Part shown: positions 1 through 12,812 of the stretch, piece after piece
How the letters are laid out: the number at the start of each line of letters is the position of its first letter
Numbering within the stretch: position 1 is the stretch's first letter
From: Sapria himalayana
Taxonomy: Eukaryota; Streptophyta; Magnoliopsida; Malpighiales; Rafflesiaceae
Reading direction: 5' to 3'
NCBI GenBank assembly: GCA_029783825.1
Contig: JAREIK010001718.1
Location: 2,050,898 to 2,114,897 of the forward strand
DNA: 64,000 nucleotides
Notes under the pieces: model-generated
What the model was told of the DNA's origin: nothing
The model's database searches: none
Seen by the model: the letters and a program-made list of their open reading frames with translations, nothing else
Translations under genes and position numbers: made by a program

Positions 1-1265
1 ATTTTCAAATAAAAAAGGATAAGCAACACACATCATGTCATCATGCTCTCATGTTGCTTCTTTTATTCCTTGATACTGTCATATCACTTTTACTAGTCTC
101 ATAGTTTTGCGTCGCAAAATTTGGTTTTAGCTATCAATGATACACACTGTCATTTTTTTAAAGTGGTGGTAATGCTGACCAGATCCACTATAAGAAATAG
201 ATCAGGAATATATTTCCTAAGCATTAAGACGAAGAATATCTTGTGGATACCAGATAAATGTGGTGGTAATGCCAACCGATAAACAACCAAACTCACTTTC
301 TCGAGTATCTCGAAAGAAACAATATATATTGGTGATAACTTTCCACACTTGTCAACTGATTACTCCTTTTTTTGGTATTACTTTCAGGAAAATATGTTCT
401 CTCATGGCTTAAATTCTAGAGGTCACTGTCATCTATCAGCATATCTTTTATGTCGATTTTGAGATATAAGAATACATTGTCATATCAAATCTATTTTTTC
501 TAAAGTATATCTAATCATCTCTAGACCCGTGGTGGATCTATCTCTCACCTCAGTCCAACAAACAAGAGATTGACATGGTCTTCCATATAATACTTCATAT
601 GATGTCATTTGTATACTTGACCAAAGGCAGATATTCTTCCTAGCTACCCTTGAAATCTAAATAACATGCTTATAACATATCTTCTAAAACTTGTATGGTC
701 CTTTTTGATTGACTATCTGTTTGTGGATGAAAGCAGTGCTTGTTACTAACTGTGTTCCCATTGTATCTGATACAATAGATAGTGGCACTTCATGTAATCA
801 GATAATTTCTCATATCTATAACCTGCACAATTAATCTCATGTGAAGGTCATCTGCATTGCAAGAAAATATGCCAACTTTCTAAGGTGGTCTACTATCACC
901 CACACAACATCATGTTTTCATGATGTTATTGGCAAGTGAGTCATAAAATTCATCGTAACATGCTCTCATTTTCACTCTACTATCTCCAAGGGCTGGAGTA
1001 ACCATGCTGGCTTCTGATGCTCAACTTTTATCTATTGACATGTGAGACATCATAGAACAAAATCCTCAATGTGTCTTTTCATCTCATTCTAGTAATACGG
1101 GTAATGAAGATAATTATACATCATTATGCCACCTAGATGTATAGTTAAATAAGAATAATAAAATTCTCTAAGAATCTCCTCTTTTAATTCTACTATATGA
1201 GAAACCATGATTCATCTCATAAACTGAAGACTACCATTCATATGAATGGCCCAACCATAGAGTGC
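1..1265 (-). pseudogene. Ty3/gypsy chromovirus-type integrase remnant (pol 3' part)
   Basis: Reading the minus strand from 1265 down to 1 gives, across frames and stops, the order of a plant Ty3/gypsy integrase. An HPG-like zinc-finger stretch reads TIHLGGIMMYNYLHYPYY (about 1090-1150). It is followed by CLTCQ and IKVEHQKPAWLLQP (about 1000-1050), the start of the catalytic core EHVTMNFMTHLP, VWVIVDHLRKLAYFLAMQMT, then FIHKQT, and VLYGRPCQSLVCWTEV. The end of the domain, with a VFHVSML-like segment, lies near 210-270. The first catalytic Asp (MDFVT in intact copies) reads Asn here, and several stops interrupt the frame, so it is dead. The wording is close to Del/Tekay chromoviruses. The window edge cuts it, so its LTR and any chromodomain are not seen. 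No reverse transcriptase was recognised upstream on this strand. Confidence 0.85.
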
Positions 1266-2152
1266 ACTAAATTTCAATATTTTAAAATTTTGGTAACTTT
1301 TTTAAATTCAAATTATTAAATTTTTATGGGGACACCCCAAAAATGATTCCCCTATAATTATCTATTTTTTTTATGTTTTGAGTAATAGTAATGATTATGT
1401 GACATAATCATTATATCTTTTAATTCTGTCTTTTTTCTTAATTTTATTAAATAATTATAATTATTGGGATTGCAATTTTTACTTAAAATGTTTAGGTGTA
1501 ATAAAATACTCTATATATATCATTTTGTTGATTAAAATAAAAGACAAGTTTTATGGTAAGTGCAAACTTTTTGATACTTTGAAAACTTTAAGAAATTAGA
1601 TTTTCATGTAGTGTTTCATCAATGACTTATCAATTAATCTTTCATAATCGATAGTAACATCATCATGATTTTGTATAAGCAATATGTTGAGTTTAATATT
1701 GCATCTTTAGCAAACTTGGCCAATAAATCTAATCGCATGACTTGATATTTCTTAGTGAGATTTGTAATAACTTCATCTTTGACATATATTATATTTTTTA
1801 TTTATCATGAACAAGATTCTTCACTCACTCATTGACCATAATATATTATATATTATATGTTTCATAGTCTATTACTTAACTTTGTTCTCTTTCCACTTCA
1901 TCACATTTATCATGTTACATAGTTTATCATGTACAATCTTATTCACTCACTCTCATTCATTTGACATTCCATCTAAACATAGTCACAATGTGACTCTCCC
2001 TCATTTTCATTGTACTCTAGTAAGCTTCAGGTTTGCTTTCTTTTCACTATAAATTACCATTGGTATTGCCCATCAATTACAAATATATCCATGGTTGTTG
2101 AATTATTCTCTAAGAACTATACAATGTGACTCAATCGAATTCATATTTATGT
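1266..2152. other. AT-rich spacer without recognised gene
   Basis: This stretch lies between the gypsy integrase remnant and the CACTA left end. It contains short open frames (for example 1807-2052 +) of low-complexity His/Ser/Phe-rich composition that resemble nothing I know. It may hold eroded gypsy sequence upstream of integrase, but I could not align it to RNase H or reverse transcriptase motifs. Confidence 0.5.
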
Positions 2153-2580
2153 CGCTACTAAATTCAATGAATTACCGACCAATTAGTTGGTCGGTAATTC
2201 GGTATTTTTTGGTCAGTAAGATAATTATTGATCATTTACCGACCAAATTATTTAGCCGCAATTTTGCCCGTCGATAATTTTTTTGCCGATAAAAAATAAG
2301 TTGGTCAGTAAATTACCGACCATTTACTGACAAATAATTACTGATTATATTCCAATCATTTTCTGACCAAAAGTATTAAGTTGGTAAATGATCTCAAAAT
2401 AGTAGGTAATAACTGATGAAATTGCGAATAAAAACCGACCAAAATTTTTTAATATCATTGGTCGGTAATTAGTCTCCAAAAGAATTATCGACAATTTGGT
2501 GACCTTTTACCAACCATTGATATTAAAGAATTTTGGTCGGTTTTTGGTTGTAATTTCATCGGTAAATTAATTTTTAAATA
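2153..2580. repeat. CACTA left subterminal repeat zone
   Basis: There are at least eight direct or inverted, partly decayed copies of a 12-bp motif, ATTACCGACCAA / TTGGTCGGTAAT. The best example is a perfect 12-bp inverted repeat with a 4-base loop at 2171-2198. In CACTA elements such subterminal arrays are the binding sites of the element's accessory protein (TNPA in En/Spm). That role is inferred here from position and repetition only. Confidence 0.85.
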
Positions 2581-2774
2581 TGTTTTTTCCGTTTTGAGTT
2601 TTATATATTGCTTATATATATATATATAAAGATTATGAAACAAAAGAAAGTACAATTAAAACAATCAAACTAATATATATACTTCATATATATAATAAAG
2701 AAATCAAGAGAAAATAAAAATATTAATTCCTAAGTCAAAGTTTAAGACATGAAAAAAAATATGTGTAATACACT

Positions 2775-4607
2775 CAATCATCCGCCTAGTTTCATAATCG
2801 TTATGCTGAGACGCATCTAGTCTGTATGGTGAGATGTCGGATACTGAAATAGAGCTGTCTGGTGCTACTAGTCTTGATGCAATTGATGTAGATGTTGCTC
2901 TGGGTGATGGAGTAGATGATGTAGCATGAGCATTACGCCGAAAAATCCAAGATAGATCATCAGGTTTGAACTACAGTCCTCCTTCCTGAAACTTCTTTCT
3001 AAGCCAGTCAAAATGCAAACGCAACTCATCCCTATCATCCTCAAAGTTGATCATGTGTCGCTCTGTATCAGACAATTGATACTGTATTGCATTTTGCATT
3101 GCATCCTGAAAGTCCTCCATCGTCGAGAACAAATTCGAAAATGGTCCTAAAAATAAAGTCTCATAATTTGTTCGTCTATGCGAGTAGAACGATGATGTCA
3201 ATGAACCGATGACATAGACGGACATCTTCTCCGTACCATCAATAGCCTCATACCAAATCTGATTCGTATCAACTGGTGGGTTTGATGAATAAGAACTACT
3301 TGTTGCACCAACATATGAACTTGGGGTAGACTGTGAATATGCTTGAGTCACAGCAGCTAACATTTCCTCATATCTCGCCTAATAAACATGTACGATAAGT
3401 ATTTAAATTTATATTCAAAAAAAGTGAGAAGTATTTTATTTTAATGAAAATTACATTTACTGCACGAAATCTCTGATCAACAAAAATCTGATCATCATGA
3501 GCCTTTGTATGCATGTATCTGAATAAGTGAGGAGCACTAGGCTTCATATGCTCCTTGCGTGTCTTTAATTACACACAATATATACGTTAATTCTATTGAA
3601 AAAAAATTTCATATGACAAATGAAAATTAGGCATAATTGAACACAATTCACAAAGTAATAAACATAAAAAGTAAAAATTAAAAATAATATCAATGCTCGT
3701 TCATGCTCACGCATAGAGCGAGATCCACAAGTGTGTGTATACATGCCACTACCCTTCCCACCCCGCTCTGAGCGATGATTGCCACTCTGTTTATCACACA
3801 TCTTTCTATAATCATGATCTTCCCATCTTCTCTGCCACTCCTTGAAAACATGATCCGGGACAATCAAATCTTACCCTTTCTTCTTCAACCATTTTACTTT
3901 GACCTCGTATATGGTGTCTTTATACCAACTGGCAGCATGTTTGATGAACACACTTTTGTCCACCTCCTTTGGCTGCGTCCACCTATTAACGTTCTGCAAT
4001 TATAATTAAAACATTTTTCATCAGTGAACAAAAAAAAGAAATAAAAGATATAAAAAATGTTGGGTAGTAATATGTACCTTAAATTCTTTCCAAATTATCA
4101 ATTGATCTCTATGTGTCAGTGACTTCCAATTATGTCCATTAGGTTTAAATGACTTTCTGAAAATAATCCTCAAAACCTTAGAAATTAAACCAGAAGGCTC
4201 TAACTTCATCCTATAACCCAAAATTTAATAGCAAGTAATAAATAAATTAAGAAATTGATAAATCATTAGTGAAGTTTGATATCTTATGGATTATCAATTG
4301 TCGGATCAAACTGAGCAATTGTGAGAGTCTCGTTTGTATGATGCTCTGAGGAAGACTCTTCAACATCTCCATCTTCTCCTTCCTCTCCCTATCATGTATC
4401 TTGATCATTCATCAAAATCTCAAGACCATTGTGTGGATCAGTCTGATGATGCTCCAGCTGTGGTACAATCACTACCTATTCTGTCTGTTGTGGCATCTCA
4501 TCCACCCCTGACCCTCTACCAGGATCGGGCATACCTGAGGCCTTGCTGCCTATACCAAAACTGGTACGACCTTGGAACGTACAGCCTCTACCTCGTCCAC
4601 GTGCCAT
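2775..4607 (-). pseudogene. CACTA second transposase gene (Ptta/En/Spm, Transposase_24-like), broken
   Basis: The start at 4607 gives MARGRGRGCTFQGRTSFG, an RG-rich N-terminus common in this family. The frame stops after about 42 codons (DEMPQQTE then stop). A next block (4221-4080) reads MKLEPSGLISKVLRII and SLTHRDQLIIWKEFK. A third (3995-3690) reads NVNRWTQPKEVDKSVFIKHA, SWYKDTIYEVKVKWLKKKG, a stop, then VPDHVFKEWQRRWED and RSERGGKGSGMYTHTCGSRS. A last block (3363-2775) ends in a Ser/Thr/Pro-rich tail past another stop. These match the plant transposase family whose core carries a W-rich region followed by a basic GGS-type segment. Splice-like junctions separate the blocks (for example AAG/gtacat near 4077). 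It lies 116 bp downstream of the TNP2 remnant on the same strand. Stops make it non-functional. Confidence 0.8.
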
Positions 4608-4722
4608 ATCTGTTAAAAATAATAAACAACACATTATTGATTAGTAAGCTTCAAGTAAAATACTTAAGATAATGAAAATAAACAAAAATGATTAATGATT
4701 AAAATAACATAAAACTCATTAT

Positions 4723-6112
4723 CTACTTATTCTCATCATAATCATCCAAATCTAGTTCTTCTTCTTCTTCAGATGTAGAAACATCTTTTTCAAATTCCTC
4801 TTCATCACTCGTTTCTTCATCATGAGCAATTAAATATTCATCATCTACATCTACACTTATATCCATCTCAAAAGATGTGCCTACAAGGACGTCTTTGTCC
4901 CTCACCACACCTTAGATTATAAAATCATTGTTATCATTTTGAAAAGCCAGTTTTATGACATCAGTACTTGGTGATGCAGGGATGTTAATTTGAGCCCTTG
5001 CTTTGATCTTGCACACAACTTTCCAATCCTTTCTAGGACCGGTCCAGCCCAAATATTCACAATAATAAACATGTGATGCTTGTACTGCTAAGACAAAAAG
5101 TTCATACTTATTGAATTATTTTTTATCATGCACATCAACAAGTTTATATCGAGGATGGACAACAATACCGACATGTGGTATTTGGTCGAACCATTCACAT
5201 TTGAATAACATAGTTTTTTAATTGGGAAGGCTTCAAATTCTAACTCGATCACTTCAACAAGAGTCCCGTAATAGTCAGATTCTGTTTTATTGTATACGGA
5301 TCCTTTAATGCATACCCCCGTATTGTTTGTTGCCCGGTAACTACCATACGATTTAGTGTGAATTTTAAAACCATTCACGCAGTAACCATTGTAAGTTCTA
5401 ACCTCTCGTAGGGGACCTCGTGTTATACTTCGAAGATAATGATTGAAAATTTTATTTACATTATTATGAACCTGTAATCAAAAATTAGTGGATTGTTGAG
5501 ATTACAATTATAAATTTGTATTAGAATAATAAAATTGTTTTGTGATTTTCATGTTTAGTAAACATACGTATTTTTCAAACAATGATGGAAATTCTTGCTC
5601 CATCACGGCATTGATAGCTTCGTCATTCATGTTTGGAAAATATTTATGTTTTTTTGTAACAAATTCACTAAAAAAAAGAAATTAGAAATAATGGATACAT
5701 TGATAGAAAATAGTAAATTAAATGCTAAATAGATCACATTTGACTTTTAGGAAATACTTACTCTATAAATGGTTGAACCTCTGGACAATTCATTAGGACA
5801 TATAGATGAGATACAATATATTCATTGTCTGCTAGATACCGTTTCCCTTCAGCACCAAATATTTTACCCGGAAGCTTGAAAATTTCAAACATATCATTAT
5901 CTATAATGTCATCAAGATAAACCTCATTCTGCTTTTCTTTAAGTGGAAGAGAAAGATCTCCTTCTTTAAAATAAAATGATACGAATTTGAAAGTCGCATC
6001 CATAATATAACCAATTTATATAAAACCCCCAACCTGAGCCTTATTCATTATTGTATGATTTATTTTCCTCAATTATCTACAAAAAGATTATTGAATATTA
6101 CAAGTCATTTGT

Positions 6113-6143
<31 letters not shown>

Positions 6144-8411
6144 GAAATTAATTGGTTGAGTGAATTAATATTACCTCCGGAGGATACATCCAATGATAAT
6201 GGACTAGACTAGCAATCCTAGCTTCGTAAGCCAAGTGCACTGGAAGATGTTCCATTGAGTCAAAAAAACTTGGAGAGAAGATTTTCTCAAGATTGCATAA
6301 GATAACATAAATTTCTTCATACAAATTCCTCAACTCCTCATCAGTCAAAGAAAAAGAAGTCAGTTGCTTGAAGAATAAAGAAATCTCAGTTATCGGCTCT
6401 CATATTCTATTTGGCAGGAATTCTCAAAGAGCAATTGGTAACAACCTTTGTATGAATACATGACAATCATGACTCTTCATGTCAAACATCTTAAGTTTGT
6501 TCACATCCACACATCTCCCTAGATTAGAAGCATCTAAAAATCTATGTTTTTTTACTCACTCCAACACTTCCTTGTTTGATTTATTCAAAACAAATGGAAC
6601 ATCTGAGTATTTACTGGTGATAAGATTTTTTGCAAATTGAGGATGACGACAATATTTATTCAACTCATCTCTTGACTTGTATGTGTCCTTAGTTTTCCCT
6701 GGAATGTTAAATATTGTATTGAAAATATTATCAAATACATTCTTCTTGATATGCATAACAACAAGATTTGCCTGAGCAAGTGTTCATGCTAGTAGGGTAA
6801 ATCTCAGAATAGAAAAGCCAGTATTCTCTTATTCCACCCATAAGTCTTAGATATAGTTGCATCACAACCTCAGCATCAACATCTATCACCTTCCTCAACC
6901 CTTTGTTATTCAAATCCTACAAAATTTTATCCACATATCAAACCCCTGGGAATTGTTTAGTAACCTTTCTATTATTAATGAAATATTTGGTATTACATCG
7001 ATACGGATGATTAATGAGCAAAAACTTTCGATGATTGTCGAACCATGACTATTTTTCGCTCTTAATTAATCTAAAAATATCAGAATCTTCCATACAATAC
7101 AGACATGCCAACATACTAGTTGTACTCCACCCATACTTCATAGAATAAACTGGAAAGTCATTCATGATTTACATGAGGACAGTACGCAACTAAAAATTTT
7201 AGCATTTAGAAATATAATAAGTTTGAACTCGAACACCCCAAAGAATTTTCAATACTGCTATCAATGGCTGCAAGAAAACATATATCTTCCCCTTTTGATT
7301 CGTAGGCCCCAGTACTAACATAGTCAAAAACATAAAATTCACCTTCATACATAAGTCTGGAGGCAAGTTATACAGCATCATCACCACAGGCCACAAAGAA
7401 TGTTACTGTCCACATTGACCAAACAACTGAAAACCATCAGCAAATAAACCCAGCCTAACATTTCAAACTTCAAAAAAAAATAAAGGTGGCACATATTACC
7501 GCCTTCCATATGATGCCCTGAATGTCACCTCATTTCATTAGTTGTTGCAGTTGATGCATACAATCTCTGCAACCTGGATGTTATTGGAAAATAATGCATC
7601 TTTTTATTCGGCACCTTCAACTTCCATATATACTATCTATTTCCAGGACTCCTAACCTTTTGCTTGTGCCGAACATGGTCACATATTTTACAACTGTTAA
7701 GGTCATTGTCATCACCCGGTATATCATACAGTTGTTCACACAGCAATGAATGACATATATGGGTAATCTCAAACCTCTAACTAACTTCTTTGTGCTGTAG
7801 AAATCTAATTGCATCAGATTATCTCATGGCAACAATTCTTGAATAAAATTAAACATATCATAAAACCATGTCTGTGAACACTTGTGTTTACACATTATTT
7901 ATAATATTCTCACGGCTTTAGATAGTTGAGTATGCTTAGAATTTCTCTCGTATACAAGTTTGTCTCCGGCTTGAATCATGTCATAGAAATTCATTGCTTC
8001 GGCATTGGGTTCCTCATTCGGGTTGAATTAAGGACCCACAGCATTATAAACCATTCTATAGTTTGTAGTGTGATTCATATTATCCGAGATCATCTGATTA
8101 GTTTCACTTACTGACACTCGTACTGAACTTGAACACCTCTTGTAGACTTGCTTCTCACCATGGTATATCCAAACATAGTAATCCACCACAAAACCATTTC
8201 TATACAAATACATCTTCATAGTCTCAACATTCAAAAACTTTTTATTCTGACATTTAACTAAAGTGCAAGGACACCTTATAGTTGTGTCACCATTCACACA
8301 CTCAGGATATCTCAGAACAAATTCAACAAATTCATCAACTTTATCCTCTTATTCATTAGAGACCATTTAATTCACTATTCGACCCTTGTACATCCATTCA
8401 TGATCATCCAT
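4723..8411 (-). pseudogene. CACTA TNP2-type transposase, broken
   Basis: The likely start at 8411 gives MDDHEWMYKGRIVN, then a stop, then the N-terminal transposase-associated domain (VDEFVEFVLRYPECVNGDTT, CPCTLVKCQNKKFLN, MYLYRNGFVVDYYVWIYHGE). The Transposase_21 core follows. Its blocks read QLDFYSTKKLVRGLRLPIYV, a Cys-rich part near 7700 (in another frame), MWPVVMMLYNLPPDLCMKVN at 7396 and QPLIAVLKILWGVRVQTYY. Next come MHIKKNVFDNIFNTIFNIPG with KTKDTYKSRDELNKYCRHPQ (6756-6556), a DUF4218-type region (SMEHLPVHLAYEARIASLVH, 6348-6148, and NEYIVSHLYVLMNCPEVQPF, near 5770) and a DUF4216-type region (5378-4910). An acidic tail ends at 4723. Order and spacing are those of intact CACTA transposases, but stops and frameshifts occur throughout. 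A GT/G18 run sits at an intron-like position at 6111-6144. Confidence 0.88.
6111..6144. repeat. (GT)n plus G18 homopolymer
   Basis: A (GT)8 run (6111-6126) passes directly into 18 consecutive G (6127-6144) between two DUF4218-type coding blocks of the TNP2 remnant. It falls at an intron-like position just past the block ending near 6148. Confidence 0.95.
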
Positions 8412-9340
8412 AATTAATCACAAAAAAATCAAATTAGTAACAAAATGTGACTTTCATCAATTAAATTTATGTTCATTAACAATTTATTTTGGTTCCTATC
8501 AAGTTTTTTTTACGCGTGTGATATGCAACCAACTACACATCCACCTCCACCCATCCAACAGTTATTTTCTCTTCAATAGGTTTGGTCCTAATTCATAATG
8601 GAGCATTAACATAAAACAACTAGAAATTCTATCATAAGTATAAAAAAAGAGATCAAACACATTAAACAGGGCTGCAAAAGTTCTTTGTTTGTTCAAAATT
8701 ATGTTGTACCTAGAAACACAAGGCACTAGAAATTTGCAACGAAATTTTATAGGATGAAAGTTCAATACATGCATACATACATGGATACATACATACATAT
8801 ATGACCTTTTTCTCTTCTAATAGAAGCAAATTACAATAAAAAAATAAAATCTTCTTTTATAACTTATTAATCTTAACACATTATGCCTAATCTGAATACC
8901 AAACAAAGTTTTTCAATCAATTACAAATTATTTTCCCATCCGTTGTATCATAACACATAATGAGAAGCAGCTTAGAAGACTATGAATTTTGCTTGTAAAA
9001 CTTCTAATTACATCATAAAAGACTACTAGACCACATACCTATCTTGTATGGAGCCGTTGGGCTTTCTCTCGAGGCATTAACACATTGTATGGGTTGGTAT
9101 CATTAAAAGGTGGAGGAGGTTTCAGAATCAACCACACCGCATTACACCAAACAATTAGGAAAAATATTGGTAAGATGAAAATAATTTAAAACACAAATAA
9201 ATAGCAAGCAGACAATAGAATATATAAAAGCAACTCATGTGATTCATCAACCACCTAAACTATTATTTATGATTAATGTGAAACATAGAGGCATCAAAAT
9301 GACTGTGTTGTGCCGGAATGACCCATTATAGTGTGGCATA
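8412..9340. other. CACTA internal sequence upstream of TNP2, no gene seen
   Basis: Non-coding by eye. It contains short TACATACATACATGCATG-like runs near 8765-8800 and otherwise AT-rich sequence. It would include the transposase promoter and leader if the element were intact, but no clear promoter element could be picked out. Confidence 0.5.
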
Positions 9341-11320
9341 TATGTATAGTTATATGTTATTATATATATAGTATATATAATTATAAATAATAATATATAG
9401 TTAAACATATAGTTATATATAGATATATTTATACAAGTAATTATACATAAATGTATACAAAGTTATAAACAAATATATAGATTTACATATATGTATAAAT
9501 AGTTACAAATATAGTTATATTTAATTATATATACTTTTATTTAGTTATACAAATATTTATATATAGTTATACATATATAGTTTAACATATTGTTGTATGT
9601 TTTTATACATGTAATTATAAATATAGTTACATGTGATTATACATATAATTACACATATAGTTAAACTTATATTTATACATGTAGGTTTATATATTTGTTC
9701 ATTTAATTGCAAATATTTATACATATAGTTATGTATAGGTATAGATATAGTAAAATAGTTTTTTATATACTAATATATACAAATATATATTAAATATAAG
9801 TTGTTAATTATATATTTAAATATAGTTTAGTATAATGCTTTTATAGCTATAAATATAGTAAGATACAATTATTTATAGTTATATATTATTATACATATAA
9901 TATATATAGTTATAAATAGTTATATATAATTAAACAAATAGTTATATATAGATATATTAATACGAGTAGTGATAAGTAATTATACATAAATGTATACAAA
10001 ATTATAAACAAATATATAGATTTACATTTATGTATATATAGTTACAAATATAGTTATATTTAATTATATAGAGTTTTATATAGTCATAGAAATATATAAA
10101 AATAGTTATACACATTTAGTTAAACATGATGTTGTATGTTGTTATACAATAATTATAAATATAGATACACATATAGTTATACTTATATTTATGCATGTAG
10201 GTAAAAATATGTTTTAATTTAATTTTATCTATCTATACATATAGTTACGTATAGGAATAGATATAGTAAAATATTTTTTTATATACTAATATATGCTAAT
10301 ATATACAAATATATATTAAATATAAGCTGTACATTTAATATTTAAATATAATTATGAATAAAGCTTTTATAATTATAAATAATTAAGATATAATTATTTA
10401 TAATTATATATTATTTTACATATAATATATATAGTTATAAAAAGATAAATATAATTAAACAAATAGTTATATATAGATATATTAATACAAGTAGTGATAG
10501 GTAGTTATACATAAATGTATACAAAATTATAAACAAATATATAGATTTACATTTATGTATACATATATGCATGCATAGTTATAAATATAGTTATATTTAA
10601 TTATATAGAGTTTTATATAGTTATACAAATATATAAAAATAGTTATATACATTTAGTTTAACATGATGTTGTATGTTGTTATACAGTAATTATAAATATA
10701 ATTACATGTGGTTATACATGTAGTTACACATATAGTTATACTTATATTTATATATGTAGGTATAAATATGTTTTCATTTAATTTTATAAATTTATGCATA
10801 TAATTCTGTATAGGTATAGATATAGTAAAATACTTTTTTATATACTAATATATACAAATATATATTAAATATAAGCTGTAATATTAATATTTAAATATAT
10901 TAATGTATAAACTTTTATGATTATACATATAGTAAGATACAATTATTTATAATTATATATTATTAAACATATAATATATATAGTTATAAATAGTTATATA
11001 TAATTAAACATATAGTTATATATAGATATATTCATACAAGTAGTTATAAGTAGTTATACATAAATATATACAATGTTATAAATAAATATTTTGATTTAAT
11101 TATATGAATACATATATGTATTTATAATTACAAATATAGTTATATTTAATTATATAGAGTGTTGCATAATTATACAAATATTTATATTAGTTATACACAT
11201 ATAATTATAAATATATATGTAGTTAAAGATATAATTATATATAACATTAATATTGTTATACATTTAGTAAAATACAATTATATTTAGTTATATATTATTA
11301 TACATATAGTATGTATTTTT
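9340..11320. repeat. About 530-bp AT-rich tandem repeat array inside the CACTA element
   Basis: A block starting with AGTTATATATAGATATATT recurs at about 9411, 9940, 10465 and 11014, giving spacings of about 529, 525 and 549 bp. Each unit then repeats the same order of landmarks: ACATAAATGTATACAAA, a TATAGATTTACAT block, a TTTAATTATATAGAG block, GTTGTATGTTGTTATAC, a TAGGTATAGATATAGTAAAA block and TATATTAAATATAAGCTG. There are about 3.5-4 units, and the copies differ by substitutions and small indels. Almost pure A and T with a strong GTTATA/TATAAC vocabulary. Large internal tandem arrays are common in plant CACTA elements. Confidence 0.85.
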
Positions 11321-12440
11321 TAGAAATATAGTTATATAGAATTATACATATAGTTATACATTATTATATAGTTAAAAATAAGTTATGTATAGTTATGAAT
11401 ATAGTTATAAAAATAGTTTACTTAATTATAAATAAAGGTATAAATACTTTTTTATATATAATGGCATATGATTATATAATTAAACAAGTATTTAGATATA
11501 ATATTTGTGATAAAAATATTTTTATAAATATTACTTATATATAATTATATACATGTAATACTTTTATAAATAATATATAGTATATATATCATATTTATAT
11601 AAATATTATAAATATTCTATATTTATATAAAAATTAATATGTAATATATATGTTTACAAAATTGTATAAACATTTAATGTCATATAATTGTTATATACAA
11701 AATTATATAAATGGATATTTTATGTAAATGTTGTATAGATATTTATAAATATTAATACATATGTATAAATATTTATCTATAACATTATATGTTAATATAA
11801 ACATATCAAAGTTAATATATAATATAATATATTTATATAAATTAAAGTATAGACATTTATATATAATGTCATACGATTATATAAATGCATGCAACTTTAT
11901 ATATACTAATACATGTTTATAATTTATTCGAAGACAACAAAAATATAACCTATTTAATATTAAGTTTAATTTTCCATAAGTTACAGAAGCAAAAAACATC
12001 AATCATTATATATTTTCTTCAGCTACAGAAGGAGAGAACAAACTGCAAACATGTAGTATTTGAAATCGATACAACTCTAAAAATTTAAACAGTATAAGAA
12101 CAAGATTACACTGACAAATTTATAGTTTCATTAATGGTGTAGAGCCAAAATCATATAAGTAAAATGGAAATAGAAGCAATGTCTAGAAAATCAAGTGAGA
12201 ATTAAAAAATACTAATACCCGATTATTCTGTAAAACAAAAATACGATATTGCTAATAAAATTCAAAGGGCCAGAGATATGTATATAGCATTCCGAAGGAG
12301 AATAACATTGAAAAAATTACCTTATAACAGAAGAGATTGAATTCCTTAGTAGCTTTCTTGAAGTTGCCATTTCGCCTCTACTTCGAAATATGAAAGAGAG
12401 AAATTTTGCTAAGTGTTAATGACTTTGTAATTTTTGTTTA
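11321..12440. other. CACTA internal AT-rich sequence, no gene seen
   Basis: This continues the AT-rich filler with more diverged ATATA-type sequence to about 11880. It then changes to ordinary intergenic composition up to the right subterminal zone. The small open frame at 11885-12088 (+) has no recognisable features. Confidence 0.5.
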
Positions 12441-12812
12441 AACAAAAAATTTAACCTAGGAATTACAGACCAAAATTTTGGTTAGGAAATGGTCGGTAAT
12501 TACGACGTTATAAATATTTTGGAAGGTCACTTTACCGATTATTTTACATGGTAATATATTTTTGGTCGTTAAATCGTCGGTAATTTGTCGGTATATTTTA
12601 TTTACTAATTTCCTCCTAATTTACACACCAATTTTCGACCAAAAATATTTAGTTGGTAAATATGATCAGTCTTTGGTCTAAAATTTGGTCGGAATTATTT
12701 TTTTTTTCGAAAATCCTTTTTGGTCTCTAAAATGGTCATTTTTTAGTCAGTAATTACAAACCTATTATTTTGGTCGGTAATTTGGTCAATATTATCATTA
12801 TTTTTAGTAGTG
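12441..12812. repeat. CACTA right subterminal repeat zone and terminus
   Basis: Repeats of GGTCGGTAATT, TTTGGTCGGTAA and decayed forms fill this zone, mirroring the left end. The terminus TAGTAGTG closes at 12812. Sequence beyond it no longer contains the motif, which supports the boundary. Confidence 0.85.

Larger units (their letters stand above)
2153..12812 (-). mobile_element. CACTA (En/Spm) DNA transposon, about 10.7 kb
   Basis: The left end reads CGCTACTAAA (2153 on), one base from the CACTACTAAA consensus. The right end reads TTTTTAGTAGTG up to 12812, which is CACTACTAAAAA on the other strand. The flanking 3-bp sequences are TGT (2150-2152) and TGG (12813-12815), so two of three target-site bases agree. 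Both subterminal zones carry many copies of TTGGTCGGTAAT or its complement. Inside, on the minus strand, lie a TNP2-type transposase remnant (8411 to 4723) and a second Ptta/En-Spm-type gene (4607 to about 2775), the usual CACTA gene pair. AT-rich tandem repeats fill 9340-11320. Both genes are broken, so this copy cannot move on its own. Terminal orientation is assigned by the direction of the genes. Confidence 0.9.

Noticed and set aside
3775..4672. Plus-strand frames opposite the second CACTA gene (3775-4005, 4334-4672)
   Set aside because: The minus strand carries the recognisable transposase wording. The plus frames are shadows.
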